From: Williamsia maris
GTDB lineage: Bacteria; Actinomycetota; Actinomycetes; Mycobacteriales; Mycobacteriaceae
Direction of reading: 5' to 3'
Assembly (NCBI RefSeq): GCF_024171815.1
Contig: NZ_JAMTCJ010000003.1
Span: 682,001 to 746,000 of the forward strand
Length of the DNA: 64,000 bases
Below the pieces are notes generated by a model, which was not told where the DNA came from, made no database searches, and saw only the letters and a list, made by a program, of their open reading frames with translations. Made by a program: the position numbers and the translations under genes. Positions 1 through 9,639 of the stretch are shown in pieces. Position 1 is the first letter of the stretch. Every line of letters starts with the position of its first letter.

Positions 1-168
1 CGTCGGGGATCCGAGTCCCCCGGCGCCGATCACCAGCACCCGCGCGTTCTTCAGCCGCTTCTGTCCGTCCATGCCGACGTCCGGGATGATCAGGTGCCTG
101 CTGTAGCGGGCGACCTCCTCGCGACTCAGATCGGCGGCGGGTTCGACCAGCGGTGGAAGTGTCGACAT
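1..168 (-). CDS. moeZ: MoeZ/MoeB-type adenylyltransferase, N-terminal part
   Basis: Only the first 56 codons are in the window; the gene runs off the left edge. It starts at ATG 168. The peptide contains the motifs REEVARYSRHLIIPDVG and VLVIGAGGLGSP, the opening of the ThiF/MoeB E1-like fold with its nucleotide-binding glycine loop at about residues 45-55. Mycobacterial MoeZ adenylates the C-terminus of sulfur-carrier proteins (MoaD, CysO, ThiS) and transfers sulfur through a C-terminal rhodanese domain. That domain cannot be seen here, so MoeB without a rhodanese domain is not excluded. MoeZ is preferred because the DUF3152 gene lies just upstream on the same strand, as in mycobacteria. Confidence 0.88.
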   Translation of the reverse strand, partial: MSTLPPLVEPAADLSREEVARYSRHLIIPDVGMDGQKRLKNARVLVIGAGGLGSPT

Positions 169-285
169 CGGGTCCTCCAGGTGCACCTCGAGTGCGTCAT
201 CGCTCGTGACGACATCACCCCTACTGCAACGACCGGTCCGTCGGGACAATTCCGGCCGGGACCGTCAGGAGAGCTCGGGTGGGGG

Positions 286-1452
286 TCAGCGGGTGGGGAA
301 CGGCCAGGGGTTGGCGCGGCAGACGAGATCACGGTCGGCGCGCATGTCCGGGTCCAGCGCCATGATCTCGCTGTTGGCGACACCGAAGCTCTGTTGCATC
401 ATCACCGGCGCCAGCGCCCCCTCGGCCTCGCAGGGCTCGTGCTGCTCGTAGCCGATGGCGTGCCCGACCTCGTGGTTGATCTGGTACTGCCGGTAGAGCA
501 GGTCGTCACCCTGGTAGGCCACCGCGCCGCGGACCCAGCGGGCCTCGTTCAACGTCACGCGGGCCTCGGGCGGGTAGTAGCAGGACGACTCGAGCTTGAT
601 CTGGTAACCGCACAGCTCGCGTGTCGTGCCCGTCGAGGTCAGCGAGATCCGGAAGTCGGGGTTGCCGGAGGCGATCCGGCGGAACGCGACCTTACCGTCG
701 CCGGTCCAGCTCTTCGGGTTCGCGAGGGTGGCGTCGACGAGTTTCGCGAAGATCGCGTCGCTGCCGTAATCCTGTGGCACCAGCCCGTTCTCGGCCTCGA
801 CGGTGTAGGTGTAGACCCGCGACGCGTTGCCGACGACGCCGGTGGTGCCGGGGATGGTCCGCCACGACTTGCGGCCCACCTCGGTGAACGGGCCACCCGC
901 GGGCAGCTGGCCTGCGGGCAGGACCGTGGCCGTCGCCCCACCCGTGGGCGCGCCGATCGCGGTGGTCGCGGCGTTGACGTTGGTGTTGCGGACACCGGTG
1001 CCCGGCGTCGTCTGGGACGCGGGCGTCGGGGACTCCGAGTCGCGCACGGTCGCGACGATCAGCAGGACGGTGAGCACGACCAGGACCGGGATCGCGTAGG
1101 CACGCCAGCCGTAGGTGTGCAGGAAACGACCGAGTGCCGACTGCGTCTTGCGTTCCGGGCGGGGCATCGGGGCGCGGCCGACGTCCGCGGCGGTCGGGTC
1201 CCAGTGCGCGCGCAACGGCTGGTCGTCGCCGGGGCGCGTCCGCGGTGCGGCGCCGGGGGTCGCGTTCCGATCGCCGATGGGGCCGGACTGTGAGGCGCGG
1301 GGGGTACGTGCAGCCTGTCCGGGCGCACGGCGCGACGACGATCGCGTGCCCTCGCGGGTCCGCGCACGTTCGGAGGGCACGGCGGCGCGCCGATCAGTGG
1401 ACCGTTCGCCGGCCGGGCCGGGAACGCGGGGTCCGCCGCCTGCGGTACTCAC
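286..1452 (-). CDS. DUF3152 domain membrane-anchored protein (Rv3207c-like), 388 aa
   Basis: The start is GTG 1452, preceded by AGAAGG at good spacing. Residues 1-110 are a low-complexity basic, proline-rich cytoplasmic segment. One membrane helix follows at about 115-136, then a large extracytoplasmic DUF3152 domain. Near the C-terminus HEVGHAIGYEQHEPC (from residue 327) matches the HExxHxxG metal-site pattern of zinc metalloproteases, and conserved cysteines (CGYQ, SCYY, CEAEG, VCRANP) could form disulfides. The family is conserved next to moeZ in Mycobacteriales, but its substrate is unknown. Proteolytic activity is inferred from the motif only. Confidence 0.88.
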   Translation of the reverse strand: MSTAGGGPRVPGPAGERSTDRRAAVPSERARTREGTRSSSRRAPGQAARTPRASQSGPIGDRNATPGAAPRTRPGDDQPLRAHWDPTAADVGRAPMPRPERKTQSALGRFLHTYGWRAYAIPVLVVLTVLLIVATVRDSESPTPASQTTPGTGVRNTNVNAATTAIGAPTGGATATVLPAGQLPAGGPFTEVGRKSWRTIPGTTGVVGNASRVYTYTVEAENGLVPQDYGSDAIFAKLVDATLANPKSWTGDGKVAFRRIASGNPDFRISLTSTGTTRELCGYQIKLESSCYYPPEARVTLNEARWVRGAVAYQGDDLLYRQYQINHEVGHAIGYEQHEPCEAEGALAPVMMQQSFGVANSEIMALDPDMRADRDLVCRANPWPFPTR

Positions 1453-1486
1453 CGATCAACCTTCTCACAGGGCAACGGCGTTCTGA

Positions 1487-3280
<1,794 letters not shown>

Positions 3281-3284
3281 CCTC

Positions 3285-3518
3285 TCAGGCCGCGCCGAAA
3301 CCGACCTTCGGCCGCTCGGCGGAGCCGACCTCGACGTAGGCGATCTTGGTGACCGGCACGAGGTACCGGGCGCCCTTGTCGTCGGTGAGACGCAGGAGCT
3401 GTTCCTTGCCCGACAGCGCGGACTCCACGGCGGCGTGTACCTCGTCGCTCGTCTGGTCGGACTGCACGACCAGTTCGCGAGAGCTGTCGGTGATCCCGAT
3501 CTTCACGTCAACCGTCAC
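3285..3518 (-). CDS. DUF3107 small protein (TB9.4/Rv3208A-like), 77 aa
   Basis: The start is GTG 3518 with a strong GAGGAGAA ribosome binding site. The 77-residue protein begins MTVDVKIGITDSSRELVV and ends in KIAYVEVGSAERPKVGFGAA. It is a compact DUF3107 protein, found in nearly all Mycobacteriales beside the TetR gene, and is known in M. tuberculosis as the antigen TB9.4. Its function is not established. It converges tail-to-tail on the TetR gene with only 4 bp between the stop codons, so any termination signal must lie inside the coding sequence. Confidence 0.9.
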   Translation of the reverse strand: MTVDVKIGITDSSRELVVQSDQTSDEVHAAVESALSGKEQLLRLTDDKGARYLVPVTKIAYVEVGSAERPKVGFGAA

Positions 3519-3657
3519 GGTTCGTTCTCCTCAACATCGTGTGCATGGTGCTCGCGGATCCGAGTTCGGACCGCATGGTTTCAAGGCTAGTTCAGGAGTC
3601 GACGGGCCCGGCACCCGATCCGCTGCTGGCGAACACCCGACCGCTCGGTGAGCGCGG

Positions 3658-4338
3658 CTAGTCCAGACCGAGACGAGCCATGCGCGTGGCGTGGCGGTCC
3701 TGGATGGAATCGAAGAAGGTCGAGATACGGGTGAAGTCGGCGACCTCGCTGAACAGCAGACCGGTCAACTCCTCCTCCGAGGCCAGCACGTGCTGGGCCT
3801 GCGTGATGGCCTCGCCGAGGAGCCGCCTGCCCCACAGTCGCAGCGGCGACGCGAGGGACGGATCGGCGGCGATCGCCGCGCGCACCTCGTCGCACGCGAA
3901 CTCGGAGTGACTGGTCTCGGCCATCACCCGCTGCACGATCTCCTCGGCGTCGGCGGGCAACGTGTGCGCCACCTCGAGGTAGAAATCGGCCGCCAGGCCG
4001 TCGCCGATGTAGGCCTTGACCATCGCCTCCAACCACGTGTTCGGGGTGGTGGAGCCGTGGTACTGGTCCAGGATCGGCCGGTAGTGCGTGACCGTGTCGA
4101 CCACGTCCTGACCGCGCCGGGTCAGCTCGTCGGCGAGGACCTCGAAGTGCGCCATCTCCTCGCCGGCCATCTGCGCCATCGCCACGCGACCACGGATGTC
4201 CGGCGCCATCCGCGCCTCGTCGGTCAGTCGGTAGAAGGCGGCGAGCTCGCCGGCCAGCAGCACACCGAACAACGACGTGATGCCCGGGTCGTCCTGGGGG
4301 ATCTGGGGCGCGTCGGGGTGCGGCGAGGTCGAGGACAT
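3658..4338 (-). CDS. Ferritin-like fold protein (MiaE-like family), 226 aa
   Basis: The start is ATG 4338. The protein is a helical bundle with candidate di-iron ligands: Glu31 in LLAGELAAFYRL, then EEMAHFEVL (Glu60, His64), and a second pair in AETSHSEFACDEV. This is the repeated E...ExxH pattern of ferritin-like oxidoreductases, in the branch NCBI calls ferritin-like fold-containing protein and Pfam places near tRNA hydroxylase MiaE. The actinobacterial members lie upstream of rhlE, as here (Rv3210c in M. tuberculosis). No substrate has been shown. It is transcribed divergently from the helicase gene. Confidence 0.85.
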   Translation of the reverse strand: MSSTSPHPDAPQIPQDDPGITSLFGVLLAGELAAFYRLTDEARMAPDIRGRVAMAQMAGEEMAHFEVLADELTRRGQDVVDTVTHYRPILDQYHGSTTPNTWLEAMVKAYIGDGLAADFYLEVAHTLPADAEEIVQRVMAETSHSEFACDEVRAAIAADPSLASPLRLWGRRLLGEAITQAQHVLASEEELTGLLFSEVADFTRISTFFDSIQDRHATRMARLGLD

Positions 4339-4617
4339 GGCCCGATCGTAGGAGATGATCGTGATCAGGGGGCGGGGTCACCGTCCCCGGGAATCGTGCA
4401 ATGCGGGGCACGGGGCCCTCACCACGTACAATCGCTTCCAGACGCGCTGGCGCGGGGGCAGCAACAGCCCTCCGGAGCCCGCCGTCACACACAATGTGCG
4501 CGCACTTCTCGACCGATCTCGAGCCGTGAAACTTCGGCTCCCGCCCACGGACCCCGGTTCGCCCCGGCGGTGTGAAGCCTTTTTCGTGCGTGCTCCGAAA
4601 CATCGGAAGGCACCGAA
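4339..4617 (+). promoter_or_regulatory. Intergenic region and probable rhlE leader
   Basis: About 280 bp lie between the divergent ferritin-like gene and the earliest plausible helicase start. No convincing small gene was found. The last third (TGTGAAGCCTTTTTCGTGCG, then GGAAGG at 4605-4610) looks like a transcribed leader with a Shine-Dalgarno element. DEAD-box helicase genes often have long regulated leaders, but no specific structure is claimed. Confidence 0.35.
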
Positions 4618-4647
4618 ATCACTACCGACAACTCCGCCGCCACCGGC

Positions 4648-6402
4648 GTGACCACCGACCCGACCATCGACGACGACACCGTGGTCGTCGTCGCCGAGAC
4701 CCCCGACAGCGACGCCCCGCAGACCACCGTCGTCGACACCGAGACGCATGTCGCCCCGACCTTCGCCGAGCTCGGCGTCCGTCAGGAGATCGTCGACGCG
4801 CTCGCCGACGACGGCAAGACCAACACCTTCGCGATCCAGGAACTCACCCTCCCGCTGGCGATGGCCGGTGACGACCTCATCGGCCAGGCCCGCACCGGCA
4901 TGGGCAAGACCCTGGGCTTCGGAGTGCCGCTGCTGCACCGCATCTCGATGGTTGCCCCCGGCAGCGAGGGCAAGCTGCGTCCGCTCGACGGAACCCCCCG
5001 CGCGCTGGTCATCGTCCCGACCCGCGAGCTGTGCATCCAGGTCACCGGTGACCTGCAGGTCGCCGCGGCCAAGATCGACGTCGATCCGCAGCCCAAGCCG
5101 AAGCGCAAGCTGTCGATCACCTCGATCTACGGCGGTCGCCCCTACGAGTCGCAGATCGCCGAGCTGCAGTCCGGCGTCGACGTCGTCGTGGGCACGCCCG
5201 GACGCCTGATGGACCTCGCCCAGCAGGGCCACCTCATCCTCGGCAAGGTGCAGATCCTCGTTCTCGACGAGGCCGACGAGATGCTCGACCTGGGCTTCCT
5301 GCCCGACATCGAGCGCATCATGCGGTCACTCCCCGACCAGCGTCAGACGATGCTGTTCTCGGCGACCATGCCCGGCCCGATCGTCACGCTGGCCCGCACC
5401 TTCCTCAACCGGCCGACGCACATCCGCGCCGAGCACGCCGGCGACTCCGCCGTCCACGACCGGACCAAGCAGTACGCCTACCGCGCCCACGCGCTGGACA
5501 AGGCCGAACTGGTGGCACGCGTCCTGCAGGCCGAGGGTCGCGGCGCGACCATGATCTTCACCCGCACCAAGCGGACCGCACAGAAGGTCGCCGACGATCT
5601 CGAGGAGCGCGGCTTCAAGGTCGGCGCCGTCCACGGTGACCTCGGTCAGGTGGCGCGCGAGAAGGCACTCGGACGGTTCCGCGACGGCAGCATCGACGTC
5701 ATCGTGGCGACCGACGTCGCCGCCCGCGGCATCGACATCGACGACGTCACCCACGTCATCAACTATCAGTGCCCCGAGGACGACAAGGCCTACGTGCACC
5801 GCATCGGCCGCACCGGCCGCGCGGGTCGTACCGGCATCGCGGTCACGCTCGTCGACTGGGACGAGCTGCACAAGTGGAAGCTCATCAACGATGCCCTGAA
5901 CCTGGGCATCCCGGAGCCGGTCGAGACGTACTCCAGCTCCGAGCACCTGCGCGCGGACCTCGACATCGCCGACGGCACGAGCGGACGGCTCGAGGGCGCG
6001 ATCTCGCAGGCCGAGAGCGATCGTCGGCGCAAGGAGAGCTACACCGACCGCGGCGGTGACAGCCGCAACAGCGACGGACGTGGCGGCAATCGCGGCGGGG
6101 GCAACCGGGGCGGGGACAACCGCGGCGGGGGCGACAAGCGTGAATCGCGCGAGGAGCGTGCCCCGCGTGCGGATCGTCAGCGTCGTCGGACCCGTTCGGG
6201 TGGGGCCGCCGCGGCGAGTGCCGCAGCCGACACCGATGCCACCACGACCGAGACCGCAGGCACGCGCAGCACCACTACGACCGAGGACGGTGGGTCGTCC
6301 AAGCCGCGCCGTCGACGTCGTCGTCGTGGCGCCGGCGGCAACGGTGGTGGCGACTCGGCCGCAGGCAACGCATCGGCATCTGTGGGTTCCGCGGGCGAGT
6401 GA
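4648..6402 (+). CDS. rhlE: DEAD-box RNA helicase RhlE-like, 584 aa
   Basis: All DEAD-box motifs are present: Q-motif FAIQ, motif I ARTGMGKT (81-88), PTREL, GG, TPGR, DEAD (207-210), SAT, and C-terminal motifs IFTRTKRT, ATDVAARGIDI and HRIGRTGRAG. From about residue 470 the tail is rich in Arg, Gly and Asn (NRGGGNRGG, PRRRRRRRG), an RNA-binding extension typical of cold-shock and ribosome-assembly helicases. The likely role is ATP-dependent RNA remodelling in ribosome biogenesis or RNA decay. Annotated from GTG 4648, which has no Shine-Dalgarno; an ATC codon at 4618 does, at proper spacing (see findings). The stop overlaps the next gene by 4 nt. Confidence 0.93.
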   Translation: MTTDPTIDDDTVVVVAETPDSDAPQTTVVDTETHVAPTFAELGVRQEIVDALADDGKTNTFAIQELTLPLAMAGDDLIGQARTGMGKTLGFGVPLLHRISMVAPGSEGKLRPLDGTPRALVIVPTRELCIQVTGDLQVAAAKIDVDPQPKPKRKLSITSIYGGRPYESQIAELQSGVDVVVGTPGRLMDLAQQGHLILGKVQILVLDEADEMLDLGFLPDIERIMRSLPDQRQTMLFSATMPGPIVTLARTFLNRPTHIRAEHAGDSAVHDRTKQYAYRAHALDKAELVARVLQAEGRGATMIFTRTKRTAQKVADDLEERGFKVGAVHGDLGQVAREKALGRFRDGSIDVIVATDVAARGIDIDDVTHVINYQCPEDDKAYVHRIGRTGRAGRTGIAVTLVDWDELHKWKLINDALNLGIPEPVETYSSSEHLRADLDIADGTSGRLEGAISQAESDRRRKESYTDRGGDSRNSDGRGGNRGGGNRGGDNRGGGDKRESREERAPRADRQRRRTRSGGAAAASAAADTDATTTETAGTRSTTTTEDGGSSKPRRRRRRRGAGGNGGGDSAAGNASASVGSAGE

Positions 6403-7718
6403 GGCTCCGCACCCCGGGCTCCGGCGGCGACGCCGGAGCCGAATCCGAGCGGGCGGCCGCCCCGTCCGTCCGGATCCGGCCCGAGCGTCGCACCCGGGGT
6501 GATCTCGCGATCGTCGTCGCGATCGTGGTGGTCGTGGCTCTCGTCGCCGCGGCCGTCTGGTGGGTGAGCACCTCGCGTCGCGCCTCCGACGACTTCGCGG
6601 CCGCGCCCCTGCCGTCGATCGACACCGCGACCTCGGCCCCGGCCGGGTTCACCTCCGGGTGGCAGGCCGACTCGTCGGACACCGCATCGACGGTCGTCAC
6701 CGACAGCGCCGTGGTCACCGCCGACGACGGCACCGTCGCCGGCCACGATCCCGGCTCCGGCGACGTCCGCTGGCGGTATCACCGCGCCGACCCGCTCTGT
6801 GGTGTCATCGGCGCGTACTCGTCCTCGCCCCGGGTGGTCGCGGTCTACCGCAACAGCCGCGGGTGCAGCGAGGTCACCGCACTCGACGCATCCGACGGCC
6901 GCCGCGCGGCCACCCGCGCCAGCGCCGCCGACAGTTCGGTCTCTCTCTCGTCCGGGTCGGACTACGTTGTCTCGCAGGGTGATTCACGGCTCGAGTCGTG
7001 GGGTTCGTCGATGGTGCGCGGCGTCGAGTACGGCCGCGTGTCGGCGCCGGTCAAACCCGGCACCCAACCCCGATCGGGCTGCGTCCTGCTCTCCAGCGCC
7101 ACCGGCGCCGATCAGATCGCGGTGATCGAACGCTGCGGCGACGAACCCGGCTACCGCCTGACGATCATCGCCGCGGCGCAGGACAAGGACGAGAAGGTCG
7201 ACGAGAGCGGCTCACGCATCATCACCAGCGGCACAGCCGAGCCGCCGCCGCGCGTGGTCGCCGTGTCGTCGTCTGCGGTTGCGGTGTACGTCGGCGCCTC
7301 GGGCCCGTTGGAGACCGATCGCGGTCCGCAGCTGCAGGTCTACGGCATGGGCGCGACCCTGACGAGCTCCCATGAGGTGCTCGGCGACCCGACACCGCCT
7401 GCCGACTCCCACCCGCAGATGCGTGACGGCCTGCTGAGTTACTACACCGGCAAGAGCACGATCATCCTCGACGCGTCCGCGCTGACACCGACCTACCAGG
7501 TCCCCGGCACGCTGGGCCCGGCCGCGCTCATGGGCCGCGACCTGCTGGTCCCCGGCCCGACCGGGATCACCATCCTCGATCCGGCCACCGGCCGACAGAT
7601 CCGGACCATTCCCGTCGACCGGCCCGGCTACCGTTCCGGGACGATCACGCTCGCGCCCATCGGCAACGACGTGGCCCAGCTGTACGGCGGTCGGATCCAC
7701 ATGCTGCTCGGGACGTGA
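6399..7718 (+). CDS. Membrane-anchored beta-propeller-like protein (Rv3212-like), 439 aa
   Basis: The start is GTG 6399, overlapping the helicase stop codon (GTGA), so translation is probably coupled. A basic N-terminus is followed by one membrane helix at about 36-56 (LAIVVAIVVVVALVAAAVWW) and an extracytoplasmic domain. Recurrent blade-like strands (DSAVVTADDGTVAGHDPGSG, LDPATGRQIRTIPVD) suggest a PQQ-type beta-propeller without clear catalytic residues. Single cysteines in DPLCGVIG and SRGCSE may form a disulfide. The pairing rhlE plus this protein is conserved in mycobacteria (Rv3211-Rv3212). No function is known. Confidence 0.85.
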   Translation: MRLRTPGSGGDAGAESERAAAPSVRIRPERRTRGDLAIVVAIVVVVALVAAAVWWVSTSRRASDDFAAAPLPSIDTATSAPAGFTSGWQADSSDTASTVVTDSAVVTADDGTVAGHDPGSGDVRWRYHRADPLCGVIGAYSSSPRVVAVYRNSRGCSEVTALDASDGRRAATRASAADSSVSLSSGSDYVVSQGDSRLESWGSSMVRGVEYGRVSAPVKPGTQPRSGCVLLSSATGADQIAVIERCGDEPGYRLTIIAAAQDKDEKVDESGSRIITSGTAEPPPRVVAVSSSAVAVYVGASGPLETDRGPQLQVYGMGATLTSSHEVLGDPTPPADSHPQMRDGLLSYYTGKSTIILDASALTPTYQVPGTLGPAALMGRDLLVPGPTGITILDPATGRQIRTIPVDRPGYRSGTITLAPIGNDVAQLYGGRIHMLLGT

Positions 7719-7743
7719 GACCCACGCCCCGACGGGAGATGAC

Positions 7744-8538
7744 TCAGACGGTCGCCTCGAGGGTCGCGAGCGGCTTGCCCGCATCCCAGTGCTGCCAGAG
7801 GTTGTCCGACAGCTCGCGGTAGGCCTGCGACCCCTTGTTCTTGCGACCGGCCATCACGCTGGCACCCGACGCCGACGCCTCGGCGAAGCGCACCGTACGC
7901 GGGATCGGCGGGCTCAGCACCGGCAGGTCGTAGCGATCGGAGACGTCGGCGAGCACGTCGCGACTGTGCGTGGTCCGCGCGTCGTACAGCGTCGGGATCA
8001 CGCCCAGCAGACGCAGGCCAGGGTTGGTGATCTGCTGGACCTCGGTCACCGTGCGGAGCAGCTGTCCGACGCCGCGGTGGGCCAGCGTCTCGCACTGCAG
8101 CGGGACCGCCACCTCGTCGGCCGCGGTCAGCCCGTTGAGCGTGAGCACACCGAGCGACGGCGGGCAGTCGAGCAGGATCACGTCGTAGTCCTGGGCGACC
8201 GTGGCCAGCGCCCGCTTGAGTGCGTACTCGCGACCCGGACGCATCAGCAGCAGCGCCTCGGCGCCCGCCAGGTCGATGGTCGCGGGCAGCAGCGTCACCC
8301 CGTCCTCGGTGGAGACCAGGGCGTCGACGATGTCGGACTCGCCGAGGAGGACCTCGTGCACCGAGGTGGTGATGAGGTCGGGGTCGTGGCCGAGCGAGAA
8401 CGTCAAGGATCCCTGCGGGTCGAGGTCGACCACGAGCACCGACAGATCCATCGCGGCGAGCGCGGCGCCGATGGATGCGACCGTGGTGGTCTTGGCGACC
8501 CCACCTTTCTGATTCGCGACCGCGAGGACCTTGGTCAT
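7744..8538 (-). CDS. ParA/Soj-family ATPase (Rv3213c-like), 264 aa
   Basis: The start is ATG 8538. The deviant Walker A KGGVAKTT (11-18), the DxDPQG motif VVDLDPQGSLT and the Walker B-like VILLDCPPSLG mark a ParA/MinD-type ATPase. There is no adjacent parB or parS-like array, so this is an orphan relative rather than the chromosome-partition ParA near oriC. Such orphans position cellular cargo or act in cell-cycle control. It converges with the beta-propeller gene (26 bp between stop codons) and diverges from the phosphatase gene. Confidence 0.9.
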   Translation of the reverse strand: MTKVLAVANQKGGVAKTTTVASIGAALAAMDLSVLVVDLDPQGSLTFSLGHDPDLITTSVHEVLLGESDIVDALVSTEDGVTLLPATIDLAGAEALLLMRPGREYALKRALATVAQDYDVILLDCPPSLGVLTLNGLTAADEVAVPLQCETLAHRGVGQLLRTVTEVQQITNPGLRLLGVIPTLYDARTTHSRDVLADVSDRYDLPVLSPPIPRTVRFAEASASGASVMAGRKNKGSQAYRELSDNLWQHWDAGKPLATLEATV

Positions 8539-8634
8539 CGCAGGCCGTCGCGTGAGAAGTGAGTGTTCATTTCCGGCGACCCCTCGTCGATACTCCCGTG
8601 CACAGGGCACAAGCGTATGCGCGTGTCGTGCACA

Positions 8635-9282
8635 ATGACGGACGTGGGCACCCCGACACATCGACTGATCGTCATCCGGCACGGCGAGACCGAATGGTCC
8701 CGCACCGGGCGGCACACCGGCACCTCCGACATCGATCTCACCGAACAGGGCGTCGAGCAGGCGCGCAGTCTGGCCGAGCCGATCGCCGAGCTGCTGCTGA
8801 CCTCTCCGACGGTCATCGCGTCGCCTCGGCTGCGGGCCCAGCGGACCGCGGAGCTGGCGGGGCTGAGTGTCGATGAGACCGAACCGCTGCTCACCGAGTG
8901 GGATTACGGCGACTACGAGGGCCGGACGAGCCCCCAGATCCACGAGACCGATCCGGACTGGACGGTCTTCTCCGACGGCGGTCCGAACGGTGAGACGCCC
9001 GAGGAGATGAGTGACCGCGTCGACCACGTCATCGAGAAGGTGACCCCGAAGCTCTCCGACGGGGACGTCGTGTTCGTCACGCACGGGCACTTCTCCCGGT
9101 CGTTGCTCGCCCGCTGGATCGGGTCGCCCATCGCGCGGGGTCGACACTTCACGATGTTGCCCGCCTCGATCGCGATCCTGGGCTTCGACGGACAATCCCG
9201 TCAGCTGACGACGCTCGGTCTCACCGGCTACCGCAGTGCCGATTACGTCGACGCCGGACGCCCCACCCGCCCGGTGACGTAG
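8635..9282 (+). CDS. Histidine phosphatase family protein (Rv3214-like acid phosphatase), 215 aa
   Basis: The start is ATG 8635 (GTG 8644 is an alternative). VIRHGETEWS (RHG at residues 15-17) holds the phospho-accepting His16, SPRLRAQRT the second arginine, and FVTHGHFSR the second catalytic histidine. This is a complete phosphoglycerate-mutase-fold phosphatase core of the usual length. The M. tuberculosis counterpart Rv3214 was first named gpm2 but acts as a broad acid phosphatase, so mutase activity is not implied. The gene is divergent from the ParA-like gene. Confidence 0.9.
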   Translation: MTDVGTPTHRLIVIRHGETEWSRTGRHTGTSDIDLTEQGVEQARSLAEPIAELLLTSPTVIASPRLRAQRTAELAGLSVDETEPLLTEWDYGDYEGRTSPQIHETDPDWTVFSDGGPNGETPEEMSDRVDHVIEKVTPKLSDGDVVFVTHGHFSRSLLARWIGSPIARGRHFTMLPASIAILGFDGQSRQLTTLGLTGYRSADYVDAGRPTRPVT

Positions 9283-9347
9283 CCCGCCCACGTGCTGATG
9301 CGCAGACAGCGCACCCGTGCGCTGATCATGCGAAAAGCGCGGTGAAC

Positions 9348-9456
9348 GTGCTGACTGTGTGGAAAGCGCGCCCCATGTGCTGACTGTGTGGAAAGCGCGC
9401 CCCATGTGCTGACTATGTGGAAAGCGCGCCCCATGTGCTGACTGTGTGGAAAGCGC
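9348..9456. repeat. 29-bp tandem direct repeat, about 3.8 copies
   Basis: The unit begins GTGCTGACTGTGTGGAAAGC and continues GCGCCCCAT. Copies start at 9348, 9377, 9406 and 9435. The third differs by one base (CTATG for CTGTG) and the fourth diverges after 22 bases. Weaker relatives lie just upstream, near 9291 and 9317. There are no unique spacers between copies, so it is not a CRISPR array. Confidence 0.92.
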
Positions 9457-9534
9457 CATCGAGTGTGCTGACCACGACACGCGAGATACGTTGCGAACAA
9501 CGCACACTCGATGCGCGCTTTCCGCACCGTCAGC
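9437..9534. repeat. Long imperfect inverted repeat with 33-nt loop
   Basis: The left arm, 9437-9468, is the last tandem copy plus CATCGAGTGTGC. The right arm, 9502-9534, is its reverse complement with two mismatches and one inserted base. The loop is about 33 nt. The arms share the core GGAAAGCGC with the 29-bp repeat, so one inverted copy faces the tandem array. This could extrude as a cruciform or fold in RNA. Confidence 0.88.
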
Positions 9535-9574
9535 GGCTTGTCACCACCCCGAGTAAGTGAGATGACTTCGATTG

Positions 9575-9592
9575 TTCGAACACGTGTTCGAA
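9575..9592 (+). promoter_or_regulatory. LexA (SOS) box of the DUF222/HNH gene
   Basis: TTCGAACACGTGTTCGAA is a perfect 18-bp palindrome. It contains the actinobacterial LexA consensus TCGAAC-N4-GTTCGA without mismatch and ends 47 bp before the GTG start. A TACTCT element at 9601-9606 could be the -10. DNA-damage induction of the downstream gene is strongly predicted. Confidence 0.9.
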
Positions 9593-9639
9593 TACTGTGA
9601 TACTCTGGTGGGGTAGCCGCGCCTGGGGAGGAGTGCTTC

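Larger units (their letters stand above)
9283..9639. other. Gene-free interval with repeat cluster and SOS promoter
   Basis: This 357-bp spacer holds no credible gene. It contains degenerate repeat copies (from about 9291), near-perfect 29-bp tandem copies (9348-9456), a long imperfect inverted repeat (9437-9534), a perfect LexA box (9575-9592) and a GGGGAGGAG ribosome binding site (9625-9633) for the HNH gene. Open frames crossing it on the minus strand encode a repeated peptide (HGARFPHSQHMG) that only reflects the DNA repeat. Confidence 0.8.

Noticed and set aside
94-1293. Long plus-strand open frame opposite the DUF3152 gene
   Set aside because: High-GC shadow frame rich in Arg, Gly and Val; the minus-strand protein has a ribosome site, membrane helix and HExxH motif.
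9348-9456. Possible CRISPR array from regularly spaced 29-bp repeats
   Set aside because: The copies are directly adjacent with no spacers, and no cas genes are present.
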